The position numbers and the translations under genes are program-made. Below, piece by piece: positions 1 through 11,809 of a stretch of 22,500 bases of DNA. Origin of the DNA: Chrysomallon squamiferum (lineage: Eukaryota > Mollusca > Gastropoda > Neomphalida > Peltospiridae); contig CM022666.1 in assembly GCA_012295275.1 (NCBI GenBank), positions 3,997,887 to 4,020,386 of the forward strand, in the 5' to 3' direction. Position 1 is the first letter of the stretch. Every line of letters begins with the position of its first letter. Under the pieces are notes generated by a model that saw only the letters and a list, made by a program, of their open reading frames with translations, was not told the origin of the DNA and did no database searches.

Positions 1-67
1 GGTTTTGTTTTTTTTAATTTGAGATTGATGTGGTAGTCTGTTCATCTGTTTGTGTGTCTGTTTTCAG

Positions 68-234
68 CTTCCAGGCAGTGTACACTGGACCCGCGCATAC
101 TCACAAGGTCAATAAGCTGTCAGAGTTGACGAGTTACGAGTTCCGAATATTTGCCAGCAACGATGCAGGGGGTGGTCCTTATTCTGACACCTACACGTTC
201 AAAACAACCATAGCCCCGCCCCCTGCCATGAGAC
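68..234 (+). CDS. FNDC3: FNDC3-family protein, third-last exon (partial FN3 domain)
   Basis: Internal coding exon of a fibronectin type III domain-containing protein of the FNDC3A/B type. The translation reads FQAVYTGPAHTHKV, then a Y.FRI.ASNDAG.GPYSD block and ends APPPAMR. This is the C-terminal half of an FN3 beta-sandwich (E-F-G strands with the Y-x-F-R and N-x-x-G signatures) followed by the proline-rich inter-domain linker typical of FNDC3. The acceptor is either ctgttttcag at 58-67 (exon from 68, entering at the third codon base) or ccag at 71-74 (exon from 75, phase 0); the sequence does not decide. The donor at 235 (GTACGT) leaves one base, which joins the next exon in frame as a proline codon (MR-PPK). 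A second GTAC donor lies 4 nt further on. Upstream exons lie outside the window. FNDC3A versus FNDC3B cannot be assigned. Confidence 0.85.
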
Positions 235-783
235 GTACGTACATATTTAAATTAGTTGATGCGTGGAAATGTTCTAACATGTCTTATTAAGGTCCTGTTA
301 TTTTTTTCTGTTTTGTGTCGTTAGTTTGAAATGTTCAAGATCGTGATATTTTTTTTTATTATTTTTTTTTTTTATTATTATTATTTTGTTTTATAATAAA
401 TAAAGGAATTAAATGTGACAATGGTTTAAGTTTGAGTATGTAAATTTTGATTCAGAAATTATTTCATTTATTTCTTTTATTACCGTAAGTTATTCTTATG
501 AAATAAAATTAGGTTTGTGTTTTGTTATAATCTGTAATTATTTGTTTCCAGTTCCTTTTTTTTTTTTTTAAAAATACTATTTATTTTACCTTCTCACCTT
601 TTTTCACCTTCTTTCATTCTTTGATTTCTTTTCTTTTTCCTTCCTTCTTTCTTTTTGTCTTTTACTTCTTCTATCAGTATGCATGCCCATTTCTCTTATT
701 TGTATCTGAAAATCTTCCTTTCCTGTAAGTTTTTTTAAAATCGTAACGCTGTTGCTGACAAAGTTGTGCGTGTTGTGTTTCAG

Positions 784-917
784 CGCCAAAGCTGTACAAC
801 ATCACGCTGACAAGCTGTGTTGTGGAGTGGCAGAGCTGCAGGCCGATGGCGGGCGATGTGATTGTTTATTTGCTGCAGGTTCAGCGACTTGACAGTCATG
901 ACCACGAGTACAAACAG
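784..917 (+). CDS. FNDC3: FNDC3-family protein, second-last exon (N-terminal half of the last FN3 domain)
   Basis: Follows the acceptor tgtgtttcag at 774-783 and ends at donor CAG|GTAAAA (917/918). With one base carried over from the previous exon, its 134 nt give 45 whole codons with no stop. The translation starts PPKLYNITLTSCVVEW and continues CRPMAGDVIVYLLQVQRLD, ending HEYKQ. This is the A-B-C strand half of an FN3 domain. The conserved W in V.W, the P.GGD-like PMAGD turn and I.Y.LQ are characteristic of FNDC3 FN3 repeats. It enters in phase 1 and exits in phase 0, matching the following exon, which starts LYRGPN. GC content is visibly higher than in the flanking introns, as expected for coding DNA. 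Confidence 0.88.
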
Positions 918-980
918 GTAAAACACTTGTTCATTTATCTTCCTTGTCTTAGGATCCAGTTTTTTTAACGTTTTTTGGGG

Positions 981-982
<2 letters not shown>

Positions 983-1023
<41 letters not shown>
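983..1023 (+). repeat. (GT)n microsatellite in FNDC3 intron
   Basis: About 20 uninterrupted GT units directly after a run of G, in the intron between the exons ending at 917 and starting at 1616. Confidence 0.97.
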
Positions 1024-1024
<1 letters not shown>

Positions 1025-1096
1025 ATTAAGCATGCAGTCATTGGTTTCCTTCATATATTTATGTAAATTGAGTTATGTTTTGTAGTTAATTTTATC

Positions 1097-1559
<463 letters not shown>

Positions 1560-1615
1560 CTGTACTGATTGTGATGATAAAGATGAGCTAAGAACACTGT
1601 GTTGACACTTTACAG

Positions 1616-1946
1616 TTGTACCGCGGGCCCAACGTTCAGTTCAAGCTGGAAAACCTACAACCAAAGACTGACTACCACGAGAGTGTGTGCAATTCGACAG
1701 CGCGCAGACGACGACTTGGGGGACATCGTGGGCGCCTTCAGCCCCGGGGTGACGTTCACGACACTGAGCCCCGAGCCCGAGCGCTCAAACTCCTCAAAAT
1801 CTGTCGAGTCCAAGTCGACAGAATCTCGACAGCTGACTGACCAGCAGTGGGCAGCCATATTTGTTGTTATTTTTGTGATCTTCGCTATTTTGGTTGCCTT
1901 TTTGACTCAGCATATCCTCGACTATATAGGTCGCACCGATACATAA
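1616..1946 (+). CDS. FNDC3: FNDC3-family protein, terminal exon with apparent 2-bp frameshift; ends in a C-terminal membrane anchor
   Basis: The acceptor is gacactttacag ending at 1615. In phase 0 the exon reads LYRGPNVQFKLENLQPKTDYH, the second half of the last FN3 domain. At about 1679-1684 the homologous reading moves to another frame: VCAIRQRADDDLG, then VGAFSPGVTFTT, then a Ser/Glu-rich linker, LTDQQWAA, a hydrophobic helix of about 20 residues (IFVVIFVIFAILVAFLTQHI) and a stop TAA at 1944-1946. From memory of the family, vertebrate FNDC3B has YRFRVCAIRQ at this place and a similar (S/T)D-Q-AA plus transmembrane tail anchor, so both parts are genuine. Restoring one GA unit (GAGAGTG to GAGAGAGTG) would reunite the frames with the expected spacing. 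Read literally, the first frame continues to a stop at 1838-1840 and loses the anchor. The exon identity is firm; the frameshift may be an assembly error, an allele or a true lesion. Confidence 0.85.
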
Positions 1947-2737
1947 AGTGTTTGAGTTATTCCCCCTTTTCCTTCTCTTCCCAAAGAAGTTAAAAAAAGA
2001 AAGATGTGCTGAATTTATTTTTGTCTCTGCATATTACAGTTACGAAAGGAGAAAAGTAAAACGAGTGGATTATTTCCATGCCCTTCTGAAGATGAAATTG
2101 AAATGATGAAGTTTTTTTTTGGGGGGTGCTTTTGCATATTATTATTATGTGTTGCAACAGATGAATGAGAAATGAAATATTTTTTTTCTGTTGTTATTGT
2201 TGTTGTTTATTTTGTTTTTAATTCAAAAAGGAGGAAGTTTAAGAAAACAACAACACCAAAAAAATACAGTGAAGAAATTTCTGTTATGTAGGTTGGAAGC
2301 AAACTAAACCATTTTTTTTTCTTTCTTTCTTTCTTTTTTTTTGTTTTTGTTTTTGTTTTTATGCCATGAAAAATAAGATTTTAAAAAACATGATTTATAA
2401 ATGTATGTGACTTTTTTCTTCTTCTTCTTTTTTTTAAAAATATATAAATTGCATGAACTGATCGTTTCAAAACAACTTCATGTAATGCCATCATCTTTGG
2501 CAAAACTGATCACTCAGATGCTTAAATCATTTTCAACTTTATTGGATTTTTTTTCCTCGACAAAAGAAAATGATGATGTTCTCGTAAGTTTTCATTTCTG
2601 AGTAGTGTTTTAAGGAAAAATGAGTGGTGATTATTTTTTCTTGGATTGGTGGAAGTTTTGTGCCTGTATTTTAGAAAGAACTGAGAAGAAACTTGTAAGA
2701 GGATTTTGTTGTCAGTTTTGACTGACGAGAGCATAAA

Positions 2738-2743
2738 AATAAA
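2738..2743 (+). promoter_or_regulatory. Candidate poly(A) signal for FNDC3
   Basis: First AATAAA downstream of the FNDC3 stop, which would give a 3' UTR of about 0.8 kb. In DNA this AT-rich the hexamer is common by chance and no clear GU-rich downstream element follows, so this is only a candidate. Confidence 0.25.
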
Positions 2744-3196
2744 AACCAGGATTGAATCCAGTCAGGAGAAAATGAGCCAATTATATTATCTCAGAGAGAA
2801 AAATAACATGAAAAGTGGCTTTTGGAATTAAAAAAAAGAAAGAAAAAAGATTGGAAAATACCTGTAACAGTTTGAAAAATTGAATAGATTTCTACATTTT
2901 TTTAATTTATTTTTTTATGTGTTTTTTTGTTTTTGTTTTTTTTAACACATAGCTGGTGTTGGGAAGCAGTAATTAAATTTAGAAGAGGAAAAAAAAAAAA
3001 ACGAAGAATTACAATCATAATAAACCAAAACTGTGGCTCACTGACGAAAACAACAAAAAAAACCCCATAATATTGATTTTTAAAATTGAAAAACATGAAT
3101 AAACAAACGTAAACAAAATTAAAAAGCTGCCGAATAAAATGACTAAAATTGTAAATGTTCTCCAGCTTACTCATCATGTGACATAAGGTGTTACTT

Positions 3197-3197
3197 G

Positions 3198-3239
<42 letters not shown>

Positions 3240-3240
3240 T
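3197..3240 (+). repeat. (ATT)n microsatellite
   Basis: About 14 perfect ATT units in the presumed FNDC3 3' flank. Confidence 0.95.
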
Positions 3241-6200
3241 TTATTTGAATAATGAAGCTGGGATTTCCCTCCCCCATTTTATTTTTGGTTGATGTCAATT
3301 AAGTTATATCTGCTGATGTGACTTTGTAAACTTGCTTATTGTCGGATGAAGGGAAAAATGAGGTGAAGAAATGGATCATCACCCTTGATTCTACAGTGAT
3401 TAACTGCTTGTTAAATAAATAAATAAATAATAATGTATATAAAACCAATAAAATTTTAAAAAAACCAAAACAACACAAAAAGGACAAAAACTTGAAGCAG
3501 AAAAAAAAAAAAAAAAAAAATCAACCTCCAAAACAACAGAAGGAAAAAAAACTAAACAAAACAACAACAAAAAAAAAAAAGTATCAAGAAATATTGTATT
3601 TGTTAATATTCTGCATTCACGTTAAATGAATGTTCATGTATATACTTGTTATGATATAGTTACGATATACATTTTTTTTTTGTTTTTGTCTTAATCTGTT
3701 TTAAACTGCTTGGTAATATTGTGATAAAGGGTATTACACCCTGCACATAGTTATATATATATATATATGCCACTGTCTGGTTAAATAGTTAATTCTATTT
3801 TTCTCGTTGAATGAAATGAAAAGAAAAATATGTGTTCACAAACTAGTCATTGCAAAGAAAAGAAAAATAAGTAAAAACACTAAAATTGTCCATGTAACTT
3901 TTTGTCAGATAGATATTGTGAAGTAAGCTTGGAGTCGTACGTTTAAAAAATAATTTTGAATTTTTATTCTCCGATCATAAAGTAAATAATAAAATAAATG
4001 TGTATATAAATATATTATCTATATATTGCCTTGATGTAAATGAGTAAGGTCGTATATAAGAAAAAATAAAAAAATAAATATATATGTTAGTTCATTTTTG
4101 TTGCAAAACTGCAAAGATTTCATATATATGGTGCTGTATAAAAATTAATTATCAGTTGCTCTTTAAGTCAAATTTTATTGCATCATTCGTGATATTGGGT
4201 GGGGCTAATATTTGACTCCGCCCTCATCTGATGTATATGTATGACATGACTGTATAATAATATGTTTCATAATTAGGGATTTATTTTTTTTATTATTATT
4301 ATTTTTTTTTAATTAAAACTGGAGGTGGTTTCCAGGTTGATGGGTTAATTTATGTTTTATTTTAATTAGTTGTACAGGCTTCATCATTTTAAATCATTTT
4401 ATTAATTTTTATTATAATAGTAGTAATAATAATAATTAATATTATCTTTATCCTTTATTGTTGTTACAGTCTTCATTTTTATTTTTTCATTTCCTTATTA
4501 TATTTTGATTGAATTTTTTTTTTTATTATTATTTTTTTTTTTTTTTGTTTTTTAGTTTTTGTTTTGTTTACCTGGTATTGTTAGCTCACCTGATGTTAAA
4601 TGTAAAATAAATCTAACTTTGAGGCAATGGTGGAAGATTGTTTTCATGGAGGTGGAGCTTTTGTGGAAAGATGTCTTTATGCATGATCTCTCTGGTTTTT
4701 ATTATCATTATTATTATCATTTTTATTTAAATTTTTCTGTCAAAAAATTGTTTTTAAATATTTCAAGTAATTTATGATCTTTGTATGTGTGTATTATCTG
4801 GTTATCATTATTATTATTATTATGGGGTTTGTGGGGGGGGGGGGTTCCTGGTATAATAATAAGATCATAAAACCAGTTTTTAAAGTTAAATATTTTTAAG
4901 TTAAAAATAAAAAATTTTATCAAAAGATTTATATAAAAGAATGTTACTGTACTAAAGTAAATAAATTAATTAATTAAATTAATAATTTATGTTTACTTTT
5001 ATTAAGCATGAATATGATACAATTCTGCATAAATTTTAAAACCTCAAGAAATTAAATACATCACATGTTTGAGAAAACATTTTATTTTTATTATTATTTT
5101 TATTATTATTATTACTATTATTATTACTATTTTAAGAATAAAAAAATAAAAAATAAAAATTTTAGGTGTTAAATTTATAATTTATTTTTTTTGTTTATTT
5201 TTTATTTATTTTTTTTTTATTATTATTTTTTTAATTATTATTTATTTATTTGTTTATTTATTTATTTAAAACAGTGAAAAAGAAAATTTGTATTAAACTA
5301 ACATTTTCAGTATCTGGTGAGTTGACATACCTATTTTTATTATTATTTTCATTACCTTTTTTTTTTTTAAACCAAATTTTTTTTAAATTATTATTATTAC
5401 ATTTTTAATATTTTTGACTCATGCAAATTCTGCATGTTTAGTTTAACAAATTGTGGCAAAATATCTATTTTTTAATTAGTCATTATATCCTTGTCATCTC
5501 AAAAAAAAAAACAAATTTTCTATAAAGTTTTTAGCTGATGGTTATTTTTTTATCTTCTTCATTAACTTTGTTATTTTATTATTTTTATTTAATTGCAGGT
5601 CTTTTAATTGATAGTTTCATATATACTAGTTATAAAGCAATATTTTGTTTTTAAATATTGACAAGAATAAAGAAATAATAACAATTAATAACTGACTGTA
5701 CAATGGTTTTTATTTTATGGGGTTTTGTTTTTTTTCAGATTGTAAATGATTCATTATTAATTATTTTTATTTTACTATTATTACTATTATTATGAAACCA
5801 CTGTTTGAAAATATAAAAATGAAAGTTAAAAATTAAAACCAAATATCTTAAAAATAATATTGGTTTCCTTTTATTAGTATTACTGTTATTAATTCATCAA
5901 TTTAAAATATTTTGTTAGGTTTTCTGATTACCAAATTTTTCAAAAGAAATTACTGAAGAAAAAAAATTCTTAACAACAGGCAGCACCTTTAACCAGTAAA
6001 ACATAATAAAATTTACAAATTTATTTAATATCCAGAAATGGATAAATGAAAACACTTGTAAACATTATTTAGGTCCAGGGTTTTTTGGTACAGTTCAAAC
6101 CAGACTTTAACTTATGACCAAATAAAATAGGCCATAAAGAACTCTATTTAATTTTTAACATTTCTTGAAGTAATAGACAAGATGCCATCTCTAATTCTTA

Positions 6201-6359
6201 TAGTATTTGTACAGATATAATTATTTTATGCCAGTCTTGCTTTGAATGTTGTGGTAATTTTGAGGATATATTTTGTCTCTGATAAATATTTTCTTATTTT
6301 TCTGGTTGGCTGGAAAACATTGGACTGCACTGCAAATATAAATCTACAAACATTTTTAT

Positions 6360-6455
6360 TCATACAAACATTGTATACACAGGCACACACACCACACTAC
6401 CTACACAAACACATACACACGTGTGTGTGTGTGTGTGTTTATATATATATATATT
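6360..6455 (+). repeat. Compound CA/CACA-GTGT-TA simple-repeat cluster
   Basis: A degenerate ACACAC tract (about 6376-6420) abuts a (GT)n tract (6421-6438) and then a TA tract (6440-6455). The AC and GT arms are complementary, so this short cluster could form a hairpin. Confidence 0.85.
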
Positions 6456-6990
6456 TATATAACCTCAGCTTCTTGCTTATTTGCTCAAATATCATAGTAA
6501 GAATTGATCATGTTAACCCATTTTGTGTAAAATGTAATGACTTTGACCCTTTGTGTGAAAACTGGGTGACATTGACCTATTATGTGTCAGTGGTCACATC
6601 TTGTTGATTTGACCCATTCTCAGTTGAAAGAAATACCACAGTAATTATAAAATAATAATATAAAAAAAAAAAATTCTAAAACCAACCAGCTGTACTTCAT
6701 ATTGTCACTTTTAATTTTTTATTATTATTTTTTTTAAAGTTACCTGTTACACAACCTATAATATACATATAATTAAAAAATTAAAACTAACACATGTATA
6801 ATGTTTTATTTTTATGTATTTTTTTATTTGTTATTATTATTATATTTTTTTATTATTATTATTTTAATACTCTATGCATTTTTATTTTGACTTATTTCTT
6901 GTTTTTGTCATTAATATTTTAAAATACGTTTGTTCTTTCTTTTTAATAAAAATGTTATGAATTATATTTGTATTTGGCTTATTAGTATTT

Positions 6991-7210
6991 TGATTTTCAG
7001 TGTCAAATTTGATATTCTGATTTTAACTGATAGATTTAGTAATGCTCTGATAATGTTCTGGTTTAGTATTTCTCAGTTTTGACTGTGCAGTTAAGTAAAG
7101 CTATAATGTTTGACTGTTAGACATGTCAGATTTTTGACTGTCAGATTAGGTAATGCTATGATTTTGACTGTCATGTTTGATTTTTGACTGTCACATTTGG
7201 TTAAGTTGTT
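6991..7210 (+). repeat. Degenerate minisatellite with TTTTTGACTGTCAGA core
   Basis: About six or seven imperfect units share the core TTTTGACTGT(C/T)AGA, several followed by TTWGGTAATGCTATGA. Good copies start near 7076, 7108, 7130, 7159 and 7181; more diverged ones lie upstream from 6991. Spacing alternates between roughly 20 and 31 nt, suggesting a full unit and a shortened one. No coding potential. Confidence 0.75.
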
Positions 7211-8398
7211 ATCACAAGTATGACACCTGTCTCACTTTGAGTTAATATTATAATTTATTGTAAATCTTGGAATTATAACTATAAATCACAAGAGATTACA
7301 AATAAATATTTATAACAAACACAGGTTTATGCACCTTTATTGTTTTTCTGTATTCGTCACTTTAATATATTTATATATATATATAAATTTTGAAAATTAA
7401 ATCTAGTCATATTCTTAACATTAAATGTTTATTTCATGCTTGTAGTTTGCAACATAATTTATGAAAATCTTTAAAAAGTATCATGTTTATAAATATGTTT
7501 TTGGAATATAATTTGTGAACAAGGCACAATGAAAACTGAAATAAAATGATTATTTTAATTTTATTTTTATTGTATTCATTATTATTGTTTTACTGTAATA
7601 ATTGTGATTTCAGTGTAACTGGATCTTCTAATAATTTAATTATTTACCATTTTAAAAAAATAAATTATATGTAATTTATATTTATTTTAGAAATTGACAA
7701 AAGAATATGAAATCAAAACTGAAAGTTCTTAACTTTTTTATTTTTTTTTATTATTTAAAAATACTAAAAAGGAAAAATAACAAAGACTTTTTAAGTTATG
7801 CTTTAAAAAATGAAAACTCAAATATTTGGTCATTTTTATAATTACTTTTCTTGATTGTGGTGAGATGGGTAACATCTGGAGTTGCTTCCCTTGACTAGTA
7901 ATTATGAAATATCTTCCAGATAAACAAATTTAAGACAAAAAACAGTGATTATTCTTTTTTTTTTTTTTTTCATTTTTATAGTTGAGTTAAATTTCTTTGC
8001 TTGTATTTCATTTAAACTAATTCATTAAAATAAGATAAGTTATATTTAAAAAAATATATATATGTATATGTATTATTTTTCTTTTTCACATTGAAATTAC
8101 TAAAGATTAATTCAAGTGGCATTCTTTTCAACAAGGCTGTGTTACATTTACTAATATTTTTGACATATAAATGGCAGTGTGATATCTTTTATATTTGAGT
8201 TGCTGTTTGTTGTACTTAGTAACTGTTATTTTCCTTTAATGACTGAGCAATTTGTTTTTAATAAGCTTCTTTGTGAGTAATTACATTTTATTTTTATTTT
8301 CATCAGTTTAAAATTAAATTGTGGTATTTCACTTGGTTTAATTTTCAGCAAGATTTTTGTTTGTATTTTGCATTATCATTGCTTTAGTTTGAATAAGA

Positions 8399-8446
<48 letters not shown>
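8399..8446 (+). repeat. (ATT)n microsatellite
   Basis: About 16 perfect ATT/TTA units in the intergenic region. Confidence 0.96.
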
Positions 8447-11320
8447 GTTTGTTATTTTGCTGAAATCACAATTCATTACCAAATTTTTGTCTCTTTGCAT
8501 TTAGATTTCTACATCTTTTTTTTTTGTTGTTGTTGTTGTCAATTTTCTCATGTAAAATTTCATTACAGAAGTTTAAAATTTTCTTCAAACATCCAAAGAA
8601 AATATTTGAATTTGTTTGGGCAATATTCAGTGTTCATTATTGTACTTTTTTAGTGAAATTCTAACATTTGAATTGAAAACCTATTTTGAATGAAACTAGT
8701 CTTTTTAAAGATAATTTCACTGTACAATCATTTCTGCAGACAATGTTTATATATATTTATTTTTTTGTTAAAAGATCAGTCTAACTTACTGCATTGTGAG
8801 AAACCATATTTATTTATTAAGCAGACCAACATTATTTATATTTTAAAATTTACTTATGAAATAAATGTTATTATATTTTGTTTATCATAAATCTACCTCT
8901 GATTATTATTTTCTGGAGAAGGATTATAAAGGGAGATAAATTTATGTAAAGAAATAAAACTTCATTTTTTTATTTATTTATTTATTTTTTTATGTTTATT
9001 TATTACCTTTTTTATATATATTTTTTTTAATTTATTATTTTTTTAAATTACTGTTTATTCATATTTTTATTTATTTATTTGTTTATTATATTATTATAAT
9101 TATTTTAATGTGTTTGGGACCAAAATAGAATTTTGTTATTAATCATTTTTCAATTTTATTTTTATTTTAATTTTTATTCTTTTTATATCCGCCTTAAATT
9201 TGTAATTTAATTTTTAACATTACTATTTTGCAGTTAAATTAACAATTTGAACTCAACCCTACCCTATTGTGCAATTATCTGTTGAAAAATCGACAAAGCA
9301 AAATTTGCTTCCAATTTTTTGTTTTTTGTCATCCAAATTATTTTAATAAAATTAATCCATTAAAATGATTAAATTATAAAATGCTAGATTGTGTGATACA
9401 GATGACAGTTTTAAATCCAAAACTAATATATATATATAAATATGCTGTTGCTATAAAAACAATTTGCTTTTGTGACATTCATAACCTTTACAGATTTCAC
9501 ATAAATGTCAGTTAATGTATTTTTTTACAAAATGCAGGAAAAAAATTCATCGTTATTTCTTCATTTATATATATTATATATATATTCTTTAGTTTCTGTC
9601 AAAATTCTCTGATGAGCTTCCTTATATTAATATTTAAAATGATTTTTATTTTAATTTTATTAATTTTTTGTTTTTTTCTTTCATCCATTATTTGATAAGA
9701 AATTATATTTTCCATGCAGTTGTACATAGCATTACTGTTGTACAGCTTTTGATGTTGTTATGGCCTTTATGCATTATGTATTATGTATCATTACTTTTAA
9801 TTTTATTTTCTGTAGAGATGGCATTCTTGTTTATTGAAACATGTATTGTCTGTTTCATAATCTTGTCATGTTTTACACTGTGGCGACTGCCAAACCAAAA
9901 CCTGTAAAACAAATAAATAAAACTATTGTCCTATTTTAAATTAAATTTATATATATTTATATATTATTCGATATATATATATATATATTTTATTTGGCTA
10001 CCTGGTTTTAGTAACTTGAAGATTTTTCCTTTAATAATATATTTTATTTATTTCATATAAAACACATTTCAAGGTGTATAATTGGGGAAATGTTTCATAG
10101 AATTATAATAAATGGAAAGAAGTTAAAGTATAAAAGTAAACATTTTTAATAATATTATAAGAAATGAGTTAATGTAGTTATTTATTTATTTATTATTATA
10201 TATTTTTTTTTCTTTATTATTATTTTTTTTTTTTGAGTCAGTTCATTTTTCATTATCATTATTTTTCTGTTAAGATGTTTTTAAAAATATCAAAACTATA
10301 ACCAAGTAGATAAACACTGAACACTTTCTGTATATGTATATAAGAATTATAATTACACATAACATTTTTTCATCATTATCACATTTTTTTTCTTTGTTTT
10401 CTTTTCTCACTGATACATTATTTTTATTTTATGCTAAAAAAAAAAGATAAAATAAATGAAAAAAGCACTTTTATAAAAAAAAAAAAAAAAAAGTTAAAAT
10501 TATTTTTAAAATATATAATAATATCATTACTTTCTTTTAATAGCATTACATGATTTTGAATTAATTAATGTTCATAGGGAATTGAATTCTGAATCAATTC
10601 AATTTTCCAAATGGCTACATTTTTTTCGGTTTATTTCATTTCTTTTTTAATTTTATAATATCTATTAGTAAATAAATAATACTAATAAAAATGATATTGA
10701 TAAACACTAATGTAAGTTATGAACATTTACAGATTTATAATAAGTTGGGACCAAGTCATATTCTCTTTTTTATTATTAATAAAAAACAAAATAACCCACA
10801 ACAGATAACTAATATGACACATGATTGAAAATTAAGTCCCTTGGATTGTTTTCAGGGGGAAATTGTTTTTTAAATTTTTTAAATATAATCATTTATCAGT
10901 CGATCATTAATATATATTATCTTCATTAAAAAATAATTTTTTATTTTTAATCTCTGAATTTTATATAATTATTTTTAAAATCTGAAAACTAATTAGATAT
11001 GGTAAGTTAATTATATTTTGCTAATCAATAATATAATTAAAAAAAATATTTTATTAACCCCTTCCCTTAATGACCCCTTGCCGCCCCCCCCCCCATGAAT
11101 AGCAACCACTCATGCTCATCATTATATGTTGGATATTTTTGTTTTTAATTTGATTTGTGGGAAAAGGTAATATTTTCATACTTATTCCTAGAGTTTAGAA
11201 ACATACCTATCACAAGCAAAGAATTAAATAATTAAAAATTTTAAAAATTTTATTTTCAAAAACCATGTTACTGATGATATTTATGACAACTGGTTTAAAC
11301 TTGGTTTAAATTTGTACATG

Positions 11321-11377
11321 TACTTTTTTTTTTTTTTTTTTTTTTTCCATTATTATTATTATTATTATTATTATTAA
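11321..11377 (+). repeat. Poly(T) plus (ATT)n compound tract
   Basis: A T run of about 25 nt followed by ccat and then about nine ATT units. The same association of long T runs with ATT blocks recurs near 350-390, 4285-4310, 4510-4545, 5205-5235, 6715-6740 and 10200-10235. Confidence 0.9.
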
Positions 11378-11718
11378 TTTTATTTCAAATTTAAAGATTA
11401 CAAAAACAAAACAAAACAAGAAGGAAAAAATGATAAATTTGTTGTGCAATTTATGCTATATATATGTGTGTACATAATAAGAGGGATCTTGTGCTTTTAA
11501 TTTTTTTTAAATTTTTTTTAATTATGTTTTTTTTTTTAAATTGACCTGTTACCTGTTGATATTTTGGGCCAAAAATGTTTTTATTATTCACCCAAGATTT
11601 CTAGATCTGCTACCAGGCAACCATTTAGGAATTATGAATAATAATTATAATAATAAATTCATCGTAAATGTAGCTTTCAAAGTAGTCATTATATTTATTC
11701 TGTGATGTCGGGTCATAC

Positions 11719-11809
11719 GTACATATATTATTATATATATATATATTTCTTTCTAGATATATGTATATATATAAATATATATACATAAATATATATATAT
11801 ATATATATT
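11719..11809 (+). repeat. TA-rich simple-repeat cluster
   Basis: Alternating AT tracts broken by single bases (atatatttctttctagatatatg, then ATATATAAATATATATACATAA). The open frame on the opposite strand here (IYIYIYI polymer) is a repeat artefact. Confidence 0.9.

Larger units (their letters stand above)
1947..4620 (+). other. Presumed FNDC3 3' UTR and downstream flank, no other gene seen
   Basis: AT-rich sequence after the FNDC3 stop with homopolymer T and A runs and no conserved ORF. The first canonical AATAAA on the + strand is at 2738-2743; further ones occur in the 3411-3430 (ataaataaataaataat) and 4600 areas, so the true end of the transcript cannot be fixed. Simple repeats inside: (ATT)n at 3197-3240 and (TA)n at 3752-3768. 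Short hydrophobic frames, such as those near 2401-2601 and 4559-4777, are low-complexity and look non-coding. Confidence 0.5.

Noticed and set aside
6242-6607. 121-codon open frame on the + strand
   Set aside because: Runs through AC, GT and TA repeats (HTCVCVCVYIYIY), has no recognisable domain and has AT-rich non-coding composition.
9668-9907. 79-codon hydrophobic frame
   Set aside because: F/I/L/C-rich translation of AT-rich DNA, no conserved motif, no splice context; expected by chance.
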